Below are positions 1-10,031 of a stretch of 64,000 nucleotides of DNA, in pieces. This DNA comes from Methanospirillum hungatei. GTDB taxonomy: Archaea; Halobacteriota; Methanomicrobia; Methanomicrobiales; Methanospirillaceae. Every line of letters starts with the position of its first letter. The first letter of the stretch is position 1. The stretch covers positions 372,001 to 436,000 of the forward strand of contig NZ_CP077107.1 of NCBI RefSeq assembly GCF_019263745.1, written 5' to 3'. The notes under the pieces were generated by a model, which saw only the letters and a program-made list of their open reading frames with translations, did no database searches and was not told the origin of the DNA. A program made the position numbers and the translations under genes.

Positions 1-631
1 GATTCGGAATCAGGTAATAACCAATTGGGGTATCCTCTCTGGTAATTGTTGCATCATCTGATGCGTAAAAAGTAATGAAAAAGTCTGTTGATGGGCGGTA
101 TCCCTGGTTTACGACGGTTGCTTTAATCTCAAGCTGAGGGTTTCCTTCCCGAACGGTTGGAACAAATGAGGTTATCATCATATCCGGACCGGTTGGGTCT
201 GGTTGCTTTGAGAGATCTATCGTGGTCTCAACCATCTGCGGTTGAGATTCATCTGTGATAATCCGGGGTGTTGGAACAGGTGTAATGACTAACTCAGAAA
301 GCGGCCCAACCCTCCGGTGATAGGGATCATCAATCATCGGATTCATTGCCTTTGCTTTCGCGATAGATTCTTCAGAGCCTTTGCTATCACCAAGTGCACT
401 CAGAACCACTCCGCGCCAGTACCAGGCATCAGCAAGATCCGGATCCTGAGCAACAGCAGTGTCCAGAAGTGATAATGCCCGGTCATAATGTTGTAACAAA
501 AACTCTGATACTCCTTGCTGGTACCAGTAATCGGGATATATAATCCGGTCGGTCATGTCTTCGCCAGTAACCATACCGGCAGAAATTATCAGGGTAAGTA
601 TTGTAGCAGCTAGCCAGAACGCAATTTTCAC
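1..631 (-). CDS. Partial secreted TPR protein with CARDB-like C-terminal part
   Basis: The gene runs off the left edge, so its C-terminus is missing. Translation from a GTG at 631 gives a signal peptide or anchor (starts MKIAFWLAATILTLIISAG), then a tetratricopeptide repeat segment (WYQQGVSEFLLQHYDRALSL, then AVAQDPDLADAWYWRGVVL). A linker follows, and then a beta-rich stretch resembling CARDB/COG1361 domains (DMMITSFVPTVREGNPQLEI). The TPR part suggests a protein-protein contact surface outside the membrane. No later start would keep the signal peptide. Function is unknown; a cell-surface role is inferred from domains only. Confidence 0.75.
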   Translation of the reverse strand, partial: MKIAFWLAATILTLIISAGMVTGEDMTDRIIYPDYWYQQGVSEFLLQHYDRALSLLDTAVAQDPDLADAWYWRGVVLSALGDSKGSEESIAKAKAMNPMIDDPYHRRVGPLSELVITPVPTPRIITDESQPQMVETTIDLSKQPDPTGPDMMITSFVPTVREGNPQLEIKATVVNQGYRPSTDFFITFYASDDATITREDTPIGYYLIPN

Positions 632-766
632 AGATGATCACCAGATAGTAACTAGTAGGGTATTACTTCATTCACTGATATTTTTGGTGGAAACTATCAT
701 AAATTCGAATAGAAAAAATTCACAAAAATAAAATTTAAAAAGAGAGTTATTTCAGGATGGAAAATA

Positions 767-1165
767 TTATTCTGTCTCTTTTGCTTCCCTGACCATAACT
801 CTGACACGCTCGATAACTTCGATCTTTTTGCGGTAATCTCCTTCTATCTCACCTTTGATCTGATCAAGAATTTCGTCAATTGTCCGCTGAAGACTATACA
901 CTTTTACCGGGCGGCCTTTCTTTTCAGTAATATGGCTTGTAACAAAAACCCAACTTCTCTTAATCAGTTGGTTGATTGCAATACTGACTTCAGGCTGCCG
1001 AAGATCTGATATCCGTTCCAGTTCCCGTGATGTCAGGTCATACCCCTTGAACAAGACAACAAGTATTCTGGCTTCCCCGCTCTTCAAACCAACGTCGGTT
1101 AGGATATCAATTATCTGTATATCGGTATCCGAAAGATGAACTACTGTATCCGGACCCATCCCCAT
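767..1165 (-). CDS. Small winged-helix transcriptional regulator
   Basis: This is a 132-aa protein with a MarR/TrmB-like winged helix. An N-terminal helix precedes a helix-turn-helix core around residues 45-75 (RELERISDL followed by QPEVSIAINQLIKRSW), and a wing follows around residues 77-95 with the basic GRPVKVYSL strand. The C-terminal roughly 35 residues are a charged helix, probably for dimerisation. It is divergent from the chemosensory operon starting at 1383 and shares its roughly 215-bp AT-rich upstream region, so it may control that operon or itself. No ligand domain is present. The family is common in Methanomicrobiales; the target is inference. Confidence 0.8.
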   Translation of the reverse strand: MGMGPDTVVHLSDTDIQIIDILTDVGLKSGEARILVVLFKGYDLTSRELERISDLRQPEVSIAINQLIKRSWVFVTSHITEKKGRPVKVYSLQRTIDEILDQIKGEIEGDYRKKIEVIERVRVMVREAKETE

Positions 1166-1382
1166 CCCTGATTCATTCCATTGTTTTTATTATATTATTA
1201 TTATATCGATCTGAAAATTTCTATCATTTTATAGGTTTAAATCCAATAATCTGCTATAATTAGGTGTAAATAGCCCTTGTTTTATAAATGGGTGAGAAGA
1301 AATTTTTCATCCATTCTCAGATGCTGGGGTATTATAATGAAAAACATCAAAACTTGAATATCTTTCACGGTAGTTCAGAGTT

Positions 1383-2387
1383 ATGGAGCATTACCTGTTT
1401 TTTTCTGTGGAACGAATCCGATGCGGTGTCCCTCTCAGTGATACGATATCAATGATCCGGATGGTCAGCATTTCACCATATTCTGATCCGCAAAAAGGAC
1501 AAACAGGAGTGATAAACCTTCATGGTGAGACATTACCGGTGTATTCGCTCCGTGAACTATTCGGGTTTCAAAAGCGCTCTCCCCTCCCCTCGGATAATCT
1601 GATAATCGTTCAAAAAGGGCTTGAAACAGTTGCTCTCTGGGTGGATGAAACCTTCATTGTTCAGGAAGGCGACCTGAGGGCGGACGACCGGTTTAGATCT
1701 GAACGGCTTCAGACGATGATTCCTGGAATCAGGATCATTCGATCAGACCTGGTCATCTTTTTCGATCTCATTGAATTTCTTGATTATGGCATTCATTCAC
1801 AAACAAAACTGGTGGATGTTATTCAAATTCAGGATAATGAGAGTGATGCTGCATCCGATTCCTTCCTGCGCGATGATCTCACCACCGGCTGTTTGTTACA
1901 GGAACGGGCAGATCAACTGGCATTACCCAAAGAGCAGACAGAGCGTCCTCCGGTCATTGAAGTGATTCGGTTTAATCTGATGTACCAGGAGTATGCGGTT
2001 GAGATGAAATATATCAGAGAGGTTATTCAAACTTCTGAAATAACCCCAGTGCCTGGAACACCTGATTTTATCGCCGGGATCTGTTCTGTCCGGGGGGAGA
2101 TAATATCCCTTGTAAATCTCCGGGTATTACTTTCAATTCCTGAAAAAGGACTGACAGACCTGAACCGGGTTATTGTGCTCACTGATGGAAATCTGACGTT
2201 TGGTCTTCTTGCTGATCAGATCACCGGAATCGGGATGATAAAAATAGATGAGATAGACCGGAAATACCGGATGGAAAATTCCATTTGGAAGAATTATATC
2301 TGTGGAACAATTGAATCACTGCATGTGCTTAATGCTAAATCGCTTCTGACTGATCCGAGGATGATAATAGATGATACTGAAACATAA
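1383..2387 (+). CDS. cheW: Double CheW-domain coupling protein
   Basis: This 334-aa protein has two consecutive CheW folds: residues about 1-135 (SVERIRCGVPLSDTISMIRM, then a GVINLHGETLPVYSLRELFG core) and about 190-325 (YAVEMKYIREVIQTSEITPV, then GICSVRGEIISLVNLRVLL). CheW couples chemoreceptors to the CheA kinase in the cytoplasmic signalling array. It is the first gene of the cheW-mcp-cheA-REC/HK cluster, 87 bp before the receptor gene. A tandem CheW is unusual beside a normal receptor and may allow bridging of two partners. The first domain is more diverged than the second. Domain identity is clear; the consequence of the duplication is inference. Confidence 0.9.
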   Translation: MEHYLFFSVERIRCGVPLSDTISMIRMVSISPYSDPQKGQTGVINLHGETLPVYSLRELFGFQKRSPLPSDNLIIVQKGLETVALWVDETFIVQEGDLRADDRFRSERLQTMIPGIRIIRSDLVIFFDLIEFLDYGIHSQTKLVDVIQIQDNESDAASDSFLRDDLTTGCLLQERADQLALPKEQTERPPVIEVIRFNLMYQEYAVEMKYIREVIQTSEITPVPGTPDFIAGICSVRGEIISLVNLRVLLSIPEKGLTDLNRVIVLTDGNLTFGLLADQITGIGMIKIDEIDRKYRMENSIWKNYICGTIESLHVLNAKSLLTDPRMIIDDTET

Positions 2388-2474
2388 CATGATCTATTGT
2401 ACAGATCTCCGAACTTTTGGAAACAAATGCTCTCGCTCTGAACACCCTGCAATAAACCTGCGTAAGGAGGCTTT

Positions 2475-4862
2475 ATGATTCAGTTTTTTTCTAATATGAA
2501 AGTCGGCACAAAAATATTGGTAATTTCTCTGTTTCTTGCAATTATTCCAACATTACTCCTGGGTGTGGTATCGTACACCAGCTCTACCAATGTGATTAAC
2601 GAGCAGATAGAGACGCTTTTAAAAACACAGGTCCAGGATATGAAGGGATGGACCAATGATGTCTATAAACTCACCAGAAACAAGGTCAATAGTGATCTGA
2701 ATGTGCTCAGGCAGAACTTCTATGCCAAAGGATCACCGGAGATTATCAATAATAACATGACTCTGATAGACAAAAACGGAAAACCATTTGTCGTGAATGG
2801 AAATTTCGAGATAGTCGACGGGGTCCGGGACCTGGTGGGTGGTGCTGCTACTGTCTTCCAGGTCGTAAATACCACTTATGCGGTCAGAATATCGACCAAT
2901 GTCAAGGGAACAGATGGGGAACGTGCCGTTGGGACTCACCTTACTGATAATGTCTATGAAGTAGCGGTGAAAGAAGGTGAGACCTATTATGGAAGAAGGG
3001 ACCTGTTCGGGGTGAATTATGTCACCGCATATGAACCTATCCGGGATCGGAATGGTACGGTCATCGGAGTATTATTTGTCGGAACTGAGGAAGAACAGAC
3101 ATTAGATGTTGTAAAAAAGAGTATCCGTGATACGGTTGTCGGCACAAACGGATACATGTATGTTCTGGACAGTAATGGGATTGTACTTGTTCACCCGACG
3201 CAGGATGGTGCAAACTGGTCCCAGATGGGATATGTCCAGGAGATGCTTGAGAAAAAAGACGGAGCCATCATCCACCAGGTAAACGGAACAACGGTTTTGG
3301 ATGCATATACCTACTTTGAACCACTTGACTGGTACATTGTTTCACGGGCGGAGATGTCTGATTTTGACGGTCCTATTGATACCATTCGAAACACCATCCT
3401 CGCTATCGTTGTCGCGTCAATCGTACTCGGTGCGGTCATAGCATTTTTATTTGGCCGGTCAATTGCAGAGCCTCTCCAGCAGGTGGTTGTCATGATCAAA
3501 GAACTCCGGAATGGTCATTTATCTGCCAGACTGAATATCAGGCGGGAAGATGAGATCGGTATCATGGCAGCAACGATGGATGAATTTGCCGATGATTTGC
3601 AAACAAACGTCGTTGGAAATATAGTCAAAATTGCAAATGGTGAATATATCCAGGAATTTACCGGACCGGTGGATGAGCATGACCAGATACGTCCATCACT
3701 CCGGCTTCTTGTTGAGTCGCTTGATCACCTTCATAAAGAGACAATTAAACTGACAGATGCTGCCCGGGCAGGAGATCTCTCCATCCGAGGTGATGAACGG
3801 GCATTCCGGGGTGGGTACCGGATGATCATCGCCGGATTTAACAAGACCCTTGAGACCATTACCGAACCAGTGAATGAAGCCATGAGACTTGCCGGGTGTT
3901 ATGCATCCGGTGACTTTACCGCCCGGTTTGATGAGAAGATACCTGTTGCCGGAGAATTTGTTGCATACAGAAATGCTCTTAATACGATTGGTATTGAGCT
4001 TTCCCGGCTCATGAAATTAATAACTGAGGAACTTTTTGAAGGTGTGTCTGTATTATCGGTTGCATCAAGTGAGATTCTGACCGTTACCTCTCAATTATCA
4101 TCAGCCAGCAGTCAGACTGCAGAAACGGTCAATGAAACTTCTGACACGGCTGAAACGGTTCGGAAAAAGACCGATTTGGTAAACCTGAAGACAAAGTCAA
4201 TGTCTGAAAAAGCCATGAAGGCGATTGAGGTTTCAGAGACCGGTCAGCAATCTGTTCAGGAAATTCTTGATGGAATGAATCACATTCAAAGACAGATGGA
4301 TATGATCAGTATGAATGTTGTCAAACTCTCTGAACAAAGCCAGGCTATCGGGGAGATTATTGCAACGGTGACCGATATATCCGAACAATCAAATCTGCTT
4401 GCGGTAAATGCGTCAATCGAAGCGGCAAAAGCAGGAGACTTTGGCAAAGGATTTGCTGTGGTCGCTCATGAAATCCATAATCTTGCCCAGCAGTCCAAGC
4501 AGGCAACCGGAACAATCAGGACAATATTGACCGATATTCAGCGTGGAGTTTCATCAACCGTGGTCTCTGCAGAAAGAGGATCAAATACGGTTGCAGATGC
4601 AGTCAGACTTACAACAGATGCACGAAAGGCGATTGAGGTTCTCACCAGATCTATTGCTGATTCATCTCATGAAGCCATTGAAATTACTGCATCCATACAG
4701 GATCAGGTAGCCGGTATGGACCAGATATCAGGTGCAATTGAAAATATCCGGAGTGCTGCCCAGAAGAATCTTGAAATTACACATAAAGCAGAAAAAACAG
4801 CAGAAGATCTGCATGAACTCGGTATCAGGTTGAAGAAGATAACCCTCCAGTATCAGGTATAA
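2475..4862 (+). CDS. Methyl-accepting chemotaxis protein with Cache sensor
   Basis: This 795-aa chemoreceptor starts after a strong AAGGAGG site. It has a TM helix at about residues 13-35, an extracellular Cache-type sensor (about 40-290; the [15 protein letters not shown] and [17 protein letters not shown] strands are typical of the Cache3-Cache2 fusion), and a second TM at about 300-325. Two HAMP-like segments follow, separated by a repeated linker with [13 protein letters not shown], then the methyl-accepting signalling domain with its hairpin tip at about 640-690 ([20 protein letters not shown]). It should sense a small extracellular ligand and regulate the CheA encoded 8 bp downstream. 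The ligand cannot be read from the sequence. The C-terminus has no CheB/CheR tether pentapeptide. Confidence 0.93.
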   Translation: MIQFFSNMKVGTKILVISLFLAIIPTLLLGVVSYTSSTNVINEQIETLLKTQVQDMKGWTNDVYKLTRNKVNSDLNVLRQNFYAKGSPEIINNNMTLIDKNGKPFVVNGNFEIVDGVRDLVGGAATVFQVVNTTYAVRISTNVKGTDGERAVGTHLTDNVYEVAVKEGETYYGRRDLFGVNYVTAYEPIRDRNGTVIGVLFVGTEEEQTLDVVKKSIRDTVVGTNGYMYVLDSNGIVLVHPTQDGANWSQMGYVQEMLEKKDGAIIHQVNGTTVLDAYTYFEPLDWYIVSRAEMSDFDGPIDTIRNTILAIVVASIVLGAVIAFLFGRSIAEPLQQVVVMIKELRNGHLSARLNIRREDEIGIMAATMDEFADDLQTNVVGNIVKIANGEYIQEFTGPVDEHDQIRPSLRLLVESLDHLHKETIKLTDAARAGDLSIRGDERAFRGGYRMIIAGFNKTLETITEPVNEAMRLAGCYASGDFTARFDEKIPVAGEFVAYRNALNTIGIELSRLMKLITEELFEGVSVLSVASSEILTVTSQLSSASSQTAETVNETSDTAETVRKKTDLVNLKTKSMSEKAMKAIEVSETGQQSVQEILDGMNHIQRQMDMISMNVVKLSEQSQAIGEIIATVTDISEQSNLLAVNASIEAAKAGDFGKGFAVVAHEIHNLAQQSKQATGTIRTILTDIQRGVSSTVVSAERGSNTVADAVRLTTDARKAIEVLTRSIADSSHEAIEITASIQDQVAGMDQISGAIENIRSAAQKNLEITHKAEKTAEDLHELGIRLKKITLQYQV

Positions 4863-4870
4863 TCCTCCCA

Positions 4871-7273
4871 ATGACTCATTCGGACGATGAATTCTATGCC
4901 GTCCTCCTGGCTACATTCCGGGAGGATGCTGAAGAGCTACTGACCGGAATTACTGAAGGTCTCATCAAACTGGAAGAAGCAAAGGAGAGTCCTGATCCTT
5001 CATATATCGAAGAGGTGTTTCGTAAAACTCATAGTCTGAAAGGAGCAGCACGGGCGGTAAATCTCCGGGAGATAGAATCGGTATGTTTAAACCTTGAAAA
5101 TATCTTCTCCCTGATGAAACGTGAAGAGTTCATCGCATCTGCAGCAGAGTTTGATCTCTTTCATGATTCGGTAAAAAGTATCAGGAATTTCCTAGCTGAA
5201 GGAGAACGAAAAACTCCTCAACCGGTTGAGATTGTACAGCGTCTTCGTGCCTCTCTGGCCGAGCGAAAACCATCTGAACGGATAGAGGATATCGTTCTTC
5301 CTCCAATGGAGGATGTTTTTTCTGAAATTTCTCCGTTCATTAGAAAACCTGGCAGTGAGGACAAGAAGAAAATAATCCCGCTAAATCCTGATCCTGCTGC
5401 TTTTGCTGCTCCAAGTACATTTCTTGAGGTCAAACCCGCTCTCCATTCCTACGGCCAGGGATATGGAAATGATATGTACCATGGTCATATGATGGCTGAA
5501 TCAGGAACCGTTCGGATTGCCGCGAAAAAACTGGATCGGCTTATTATCGGGTCTGATGACCTATTATCAACTCGTCTTTTCCTGACTCACCGGATGCAGG
5601 AACTTGAAGAGATGATGAGTCGGTTTTCTCTGTGGAAATGGAATCACAGCCTGGTCTTTAATGATCTGCATCTTATCAGAGAAACCCTCTTTGGTCAGAA
5701 CCGGACCGCCCTACCTCCTGAACTGGTACTATTCCTTGAACGGGTTGTGGATTTCTTAACCTATGATCGCGAATTTGTGACAAATCTGCAACACGACCTG
5801 GCTGCTCACATTCACGCAACCGACCTTGATAGATCAGCTCTGGAAGCGAGCACTACGGAGATTGTTGATCTTATTCATGACGCAGTTCTAGTACCGGTTT
5901 CTAGCATTCTGACACCGATATCCGGACAGATCAGGCAAAATTCCCGGGCTCTTGGAAAGGAAGTTGAATTAAAATCAGAGGGAGGCGAGATCGAAATGGA
6001 CCGGCGTATCCTTGATATGCTCAAAGTCCCTCTGATGCATCTGATAAATAATAGTGTTGATCATGGGATTGAATATCCTGATGAGCGTCAGGAACATAGG
6101 AAACCGACACGTGGTCAGATTCGGATAAAAATCACCGCCCATTCTGGCAGTAAAGTGGAAATCACCCTCTCTGATGATGGTCGGGGAATTGATCGGGAGA
6201 AAATCCGTCAGACCGCTTTGGGTAAGGGTCTTCTCACACAAGATGAGGCCCTGTCAATGAGCGAAAATGAAGCAATATGGCTGATATTTCGATCCGGACT
6301 TACCACAAGCCCTATGATCACGGATCTCTCTGGACGTGGCCTTGGTCTTGCTATTGTTGAGGATACCATTACCCGTATGGGTGGGGAGGTTCTGGTTTCA
6401 TCTGAACTTGGTAAAGGAACAACATTTTCTCTTATCCTTCCCATCCGGCTAGCAACGCTTCGTGGGCTTGTTATCAGAAATGGAACCTGTCATTATGTTA
6501 TTCCAGTTCAACAGATCCTTCAGGTCGTCAGGGTGATGAAAGATACTGTTGAGTCAAAAGATGTCAGGCAGATGGTGACCTACAAAGGAGAAATGGTCCC
6601 GATAGTCTGGCTTTCTGAGGCATTGGGAAATCAGGGATGTGGATCCGGAAATCCACAGGAAGAAGTTCCAATAGTTATTGTTGCATATGGTGCCGGAAAA
6701 ATTGCCTATGCCGTAGATGAAGTGCATCAGGTTCAGGAGATAGTAGTGCGTCCTCTTGGGACCCAATTACGACGGATTAAACGAATAACCGGAGCTGCAG
6801 TCCTCGGTGATGGAAGACTTGCCCTCGTTCTTGATCCTCCGGAGTTAATTCAGGAAGGATTACGCCTTTCTGGACTGGCACCGGTGTATCAAACCAGAGC
6901 GAAAACATCAGGTCGGGTTTTAATTGTTGAAGATTCAGTAACCTCTCGGGCATTGCTTCGAAATACCCTGGAAAAAGCAGGATTTGATGTCATCACCGCA
7001 GGAGACGGGATGGAAGCATTGAGCAAACTCCTTGAGGAGCCTGTAGATCTTGTAGTATCTGATGTGGACATGCCCAGGATGAATGGATTTACTCTCACCG
7101 AGAAGATCAGAAGTGATGAACGACTCAGCCATCTCCCGGTTGTATTAGTAACTGCTTTAGATTCACGGGAAGATCGCGATCATGGGCTTTCATCCGGAGC
7201 AAATGCATACATACTTAAAGGAAGTTTTGAAAGGAATGATCTGGTACGAACAGTGAAAGGATTATTAAGATAA
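4871..7273 (+). CDS. cheA: CheA-type hybrid histidine kinase (HPt-kinase-CheW-REC)
   Basis: This 800-aa protein has, in order: an HPt domain with phospho-accepting His54 (RKTHSLKGAARA), a long linker, a dimerisation/kinase region, and a GHKL ATPase with N box LINNSVDHGIEYPDE and G1 box DDGRGID. The G2 region DLSGRGLGLAIV, a CheW-like domain (about 530-670) and a C-terminal receiver domain with phospho-acceptor Asp in VVSDVDMPRMNGF complete it. This architecture is that of WspE/ChpA/FrzE-like kinases of alternative-function chemosensory systems. The fused receiver replaces a separate CheY or acts as a phosphate sink. No CheB, CheR, CheC, CheD or CheF is nearby, so control of archaellum rotation is not implied by context. 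Confidence 0.93.
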   Translation: MTHSDDEFYAVLLATFREDAEELLTGITEGLIKLEEAKESPDPSYIEEVFRKTHSLKGAARAVNLREIESVCLNLENIFSLMKREEFIASAAEFDLFHDSVKSIRNFLAEGERKTPQPVEIVQRLRASLAERKPSERIEDIVLPPMEDVFSEISPFIRKPGSEDKKKIIPLNPDPAAFAAPSTFLEVKPALHSYGQGYGNDMYHGHMMAESGTVRIAAKKLDRLIIGSDDLLSTRLFLTHRMQELEEMMSRFSLWKWNHSLVFNDLHLIRETLFGQNRTALPPELVLFLERVVDFLTYDREFVTNLQHDLAAHIHATDLDRSALEASTTEIVDLIHDAVLVPVSSILTPISGQIRQNSRALGKEVELKSEGGEIEMDRRILDMLKVPLMHLINNSVDHGIEYPDERQEHRKPTRGQIRIKITAHSGSKVEITLSDDGRGIDREKIRQTALGKGLLTQDEALSMSENEAIWLIFRSGLTTSPMITDLSGRGLGLAIVEDTITRMGGEVLVSSELGKGTTFSLILPIRLATLRGLVIRNGTCHYVIPVQQILQVVRVMKDTVESKDVRQMVTYKGEMVPIVWLSEALGNQGCGSGNPQEEVPIVIVAYGAGKIAYAVDEVHQVQEIVVRPLGTQLRRIKRITGAAVLGDGRLALVLDPPELIQEGLRLSGLAPVYQTRAKTSGRVLIVEDSVTSRALLRNTLEKAGFDVITAGDGMEALSKLLEEPVDLVVSDVDMPRMNGFTLTEKIRSDERLSHLPVVLVTALDSREDRDHGLSSGANAYILKGSFERNDLVRTVKGLLR

Positions 7274-7327
7274 ATACTAAAAGTTCATACCGGGGAGAAT
7301 CCATTAATATATAATAAACAGGATGAA

Positions 7328-8638
7328 ATGAATAAAAAGAGAAACAACTCATCAGTGTTCATTCTCGTCGTTGAGGATAACAGGACACAGGGTGAGTATC
7401 TGCGGTATATCCTGGAGAAAGAAGGGTACCCGGTAACTATTACATCAAACGGAAAAGAAGCACTGGCGGCTATAGCGCAAAGTCGTCCACATCTTATCCT
7501 GACTGATGTAATGATGCCGGAGATGGATGGGTATGAACTCTGTTCAGCCATTAAAAAGAATCCGGATACATCAAATATTCCTGTAATTCTTGTCACTCAT
7601 TTATTCAATCCGGTTGATGTCATTAAAGGGCTTGAAGCGGGTGCTGACAACTTTATTATCAAACCCTATACTCCTGATGTAATCTATACTCGGATTATGA
7701 GCATTCTACAGGCTGATAATACACAAGAACCGAATAATAACAAAACTCCTCTGCAGGTTGTTTTCTCTGATCGCTCCTATACCATAGCAGCAACACGGCT
7801 GCAAATCATCAATATCCTTTTGTCAACCTATGAAGTGGCCGTAAAAAATAATAGTGATCTTCAGGTTGCACAGGAAAAACTTCACTATCTGAATGACCAG
7901 ATGCAGAAAACCCTGGAAGAACTTCAGAAGAAAAACCAGGAACTCTCATTAGAGAATCATGAGCGGAAAATGGTTGAAACGGCATTGGCAAATGCGAACA
8001 AAAAGCTCTATCTTATGGCGAGTATTACCTGCCATGACCTTTTAAACCAGTTAAATTCTCTGCAGGGGTATCTGGAATTATCTTCTCTGGATAGAGATGA
8101 AGATCCTGCCCTGGCCTGGTCTTATGTTGATAAAGCAACAGATATCCTGGGACAGACGATAACAACTGTAAAATTTACAAAAGAATATACCGAAATCGGT
8201 GTAAAATCTCCAGTTTGGCAGAATTGCCGAGAACTTGTGAATAAATCTTTACAACACACCTCCTTGCATCATGTAGTACTTGAAAACCTCATCCCTGAAA
8301 ATTTAGAGATCTATGCAGATCCACTTATAGAAAAGGTTTTCTCTAATCTTATTGAAAATGCAGTGCGGTATGGAGAGACTATCTCAAAGATTCAAATTAG
8401 GTATGAATATATAAATGGCGTTCATTCCATCATCTGTGAAGACGATGGAACTGGTATACCTGAGAATGAAAAAGGGATGATTTTTAACTATCAATATGGA
8501 AAAAATACCGGACAGGGACTATTTTTATCGAAAGAAATCCTGTCGATAACTGGTATAACCATTCAAGAGATGGGGATATTCACAAAAGGCGCAAAATTTG
8601 AGATCATCTGCCCTGAAGACACCATTAGGTTTGTCTGA
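7328..8638 (+). CDS. Response regulator-histidine kinase hybrid
   Basis: This 436-aa cytoplasmic protein has an N-terminal receiver domain (residues about 10-130; VVEDN acidic pocket, phospho-acceptor Asp in LTDVMMPEMDGYEL, conserved Lys in FIIKPYTP). A coiled coil follows (about 175-225, rich in Q, E, L and K), then a kinase domain with phospho-acceptor His in SITCHDLLNQLNSLQGYL and a HATPase domain (LIENAVRYGE, EDDGTGIP, GQGLFLSKEIL). It lies 54 bp after cheA in the same direction. It could be phosphorylated by the CheA-like kinase and in turn drive its own kinase domain, giving a phosphorelay output instead of a motility output. The pathway link is inferred from adjacency. Confidence 0.88.
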   Translation: MNKKRNNSSVFILVVEDNRTQGEYLRYILEKEGYPVTITSNGKEALAAIAQSRPHLILTDVMMPEMDGYELCSAIKKNPDTSNIPVILVTHLFNPVDVIKGLEAGADNFIIKPYTPDVIYTRIMSILQADNTQEPNNNKTPLQVVFSDRSYTIAATRLQIINILLSTYEVAVKNNSDLQVAQEKLHYLNDQMQKTLEELQKKNQELSLENHERKMVETALANANKKLYLMASITCHDLLNQLNSLQGYLELSSLDRDEDPALAWSYVDKATDILGQTITTVKFTKEYTEIGVKSPVWQNCRELVNKSLQHTSLHHVVLENLIPENLEIYADPLIEKVFSNLIENAVRYGETISKIQIRYEYINGVHSIICEDDGTGIPENEKGMIFNYQYGKNTGQGLFLSKEILSITGITIQEMGIFTKGAKFEIICPEDTIRFV

Positions 8639-8649
8639 CTTTGTCGTAT

Positions 8650-9918
8650 CTATAGATTAAGAAGGAAGGAGAACGGTATCTGAATATATCTTTCTATCAG
8701 GTTTATCCCGATAATGAACGATGCAACTGTTCCGGTTGCCATGATAATATACCACCATACTGATCCACGGTCCTGCACATGAAGACTTCTATCTATCCAT
8801 ATGAGGAGGATTCCAAGAATACTAAACAGAATCATCCTGATGGCAATGAATTCCCGAACCATCGTCTGGGTAAAGAAAAAGTCAGAAAATACTGCAGATA
8901 ACACAAGAACAAACACAATACAGAGATATTTCTTTTTTGACATGAAAAATCCAGGAATTGTCCGGGGAAGTGTTACTTCTAGAACCTGTGCCCGTCCATA
9001 TAATCCACCAAGGAGACTGCAAAATAAGGCAGTGATGCAGACACCGGCAAAAATCATGTTCCCATATATCCCTAGGTTCATAACTGTAAATATTGCTTCA
9101 AGGGTCAGGTCAGGTTCAGGTGCTCCTAGACCGTGTTCGTAAAAAAATACATAACCTATTGAATAAAAAAGTCCACAGAGAAGAAAGAGGATTGCCATTC
9201 CAAGTCCTGCATCGATTCTGGCACGACGTAGAATTTCTGGTTTTTCTTGTTCTGATACCTTTCCTCTCAGGTGGCTTACCATCCAAACCGAATAAAAGAG
9301 GAGAGAAAATCCAGATCCAACGCTGCTGAGTATTATTCCTGTTTCATATACACCAATATAGGTATTTAAATCAGGAATGATTCCAGCAGTAAGTTCGTCT
9401 ATTGGTATGGTTATTGAGAGGATGAGTAGTCCAAATCCGAGCATAATAAAGAGTATGGCACGGATGAGTATCTCTCTGAAAAACCAGTATGAATCAAGGG
9501 CAACAAGTAGAAACAAGAGCCCAAATATACCGATGATGACATGAAACGGATTGAGATTCACCCCGAACAATTCATTGAACAGCCTGACAACTATTTGGGA
9601 TGAATATCCGAGCATGAAAATTTCTATGTATAAAATTCCATTCATCATCCAGATAACCCAGTTTTTCGGACCTGGGATTGTCCCAAGACCTGTGAAAATG
9701 TCTGTTCCTGTTGCGATGGTGAATCGAGCTAGTCCGGTAATGAGCGCATATTTGAAAAGAAGGGTGAGGAATGTTATTCCTACAAATGCATATCCACTAT
9801 CAGCTCCAAATGAGATGAGAGAAAGAAGCCCAACCCATCCACTCGAAGATAATGCAATAAGTAATCCAGGTCCTGGTAAGGGGTATGTACCTCTTTTTTC
9901 CTGAACCGGGTTATCCAT
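8650..9918 (-). CDS. Nramp-family-like membrane transporter, diverged
   Basis: This 422-aa polytopic membrane protein has about 11 hydrophobic helices. The N-terminus (LPGPGLLIALSSSGWVG) resembles the start of Nramp metal transporters, where GPG is followed by the metal-binding DPGN of helix 1. Here DPGN is absent and SSSGWVG takes its place. The helix-6 MPH metal motif is also not visible (FYSVWMVSHLRG instead). It is therefore probably a fold relative transporting something other than Mn/Fe, or a diverged member. It converges on the REC-kinase gene, with 11 bp between stops, and is divergent from the propeller gene at 10032. The substrate is unknown. Confidence 0.6.
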   Translation of the reverse strand: MDNPVQEKRGTYPLPGPGLLIALSSSGWVGLLSLISFGADSGYAFVGITFLTLLFKYALITGLARFTIATGTDIFTGLGTIPGPKNWVIWMMNGILYIEIFMLGYSSQIVVRLFNELFGVNLNPFHVIIGIFGLLFLLVALDSYWFFREILIRAILFIMLGFGLLILSITIPIDELTAGIIPDLNTYIGVYETGIILSSVGSGFSLLFYSVWMVSHLRGKVSEQEKPEILRRARIDAGLGMAILFLLCGLFYSIGYVFFYEHGLGAPEPDLTLEAIFTVMNLGIYGNMIFAGVCITALFCSLLGGLYGRAQVLEVTLPRTIPGFFMSKKKYLCIVFVLVLSAVFSDFFFTQTMVREFIAIRMILFSILGILLIWIDRSLHVQDRGSVWWYIIMATGTVASFIIGINLIERYIQIPFSFLLNL

Positions 9919-10031
9919 ATCGAATATTACACCGAATCAGGTAAGAAGATCGTGGTTAGTGGATGATCATGAGGGATTGTGAGTTTTTGATGCTGGGAAT
10001 ATAAAAGATCAGATGAGAGACCAGAGTTCAG

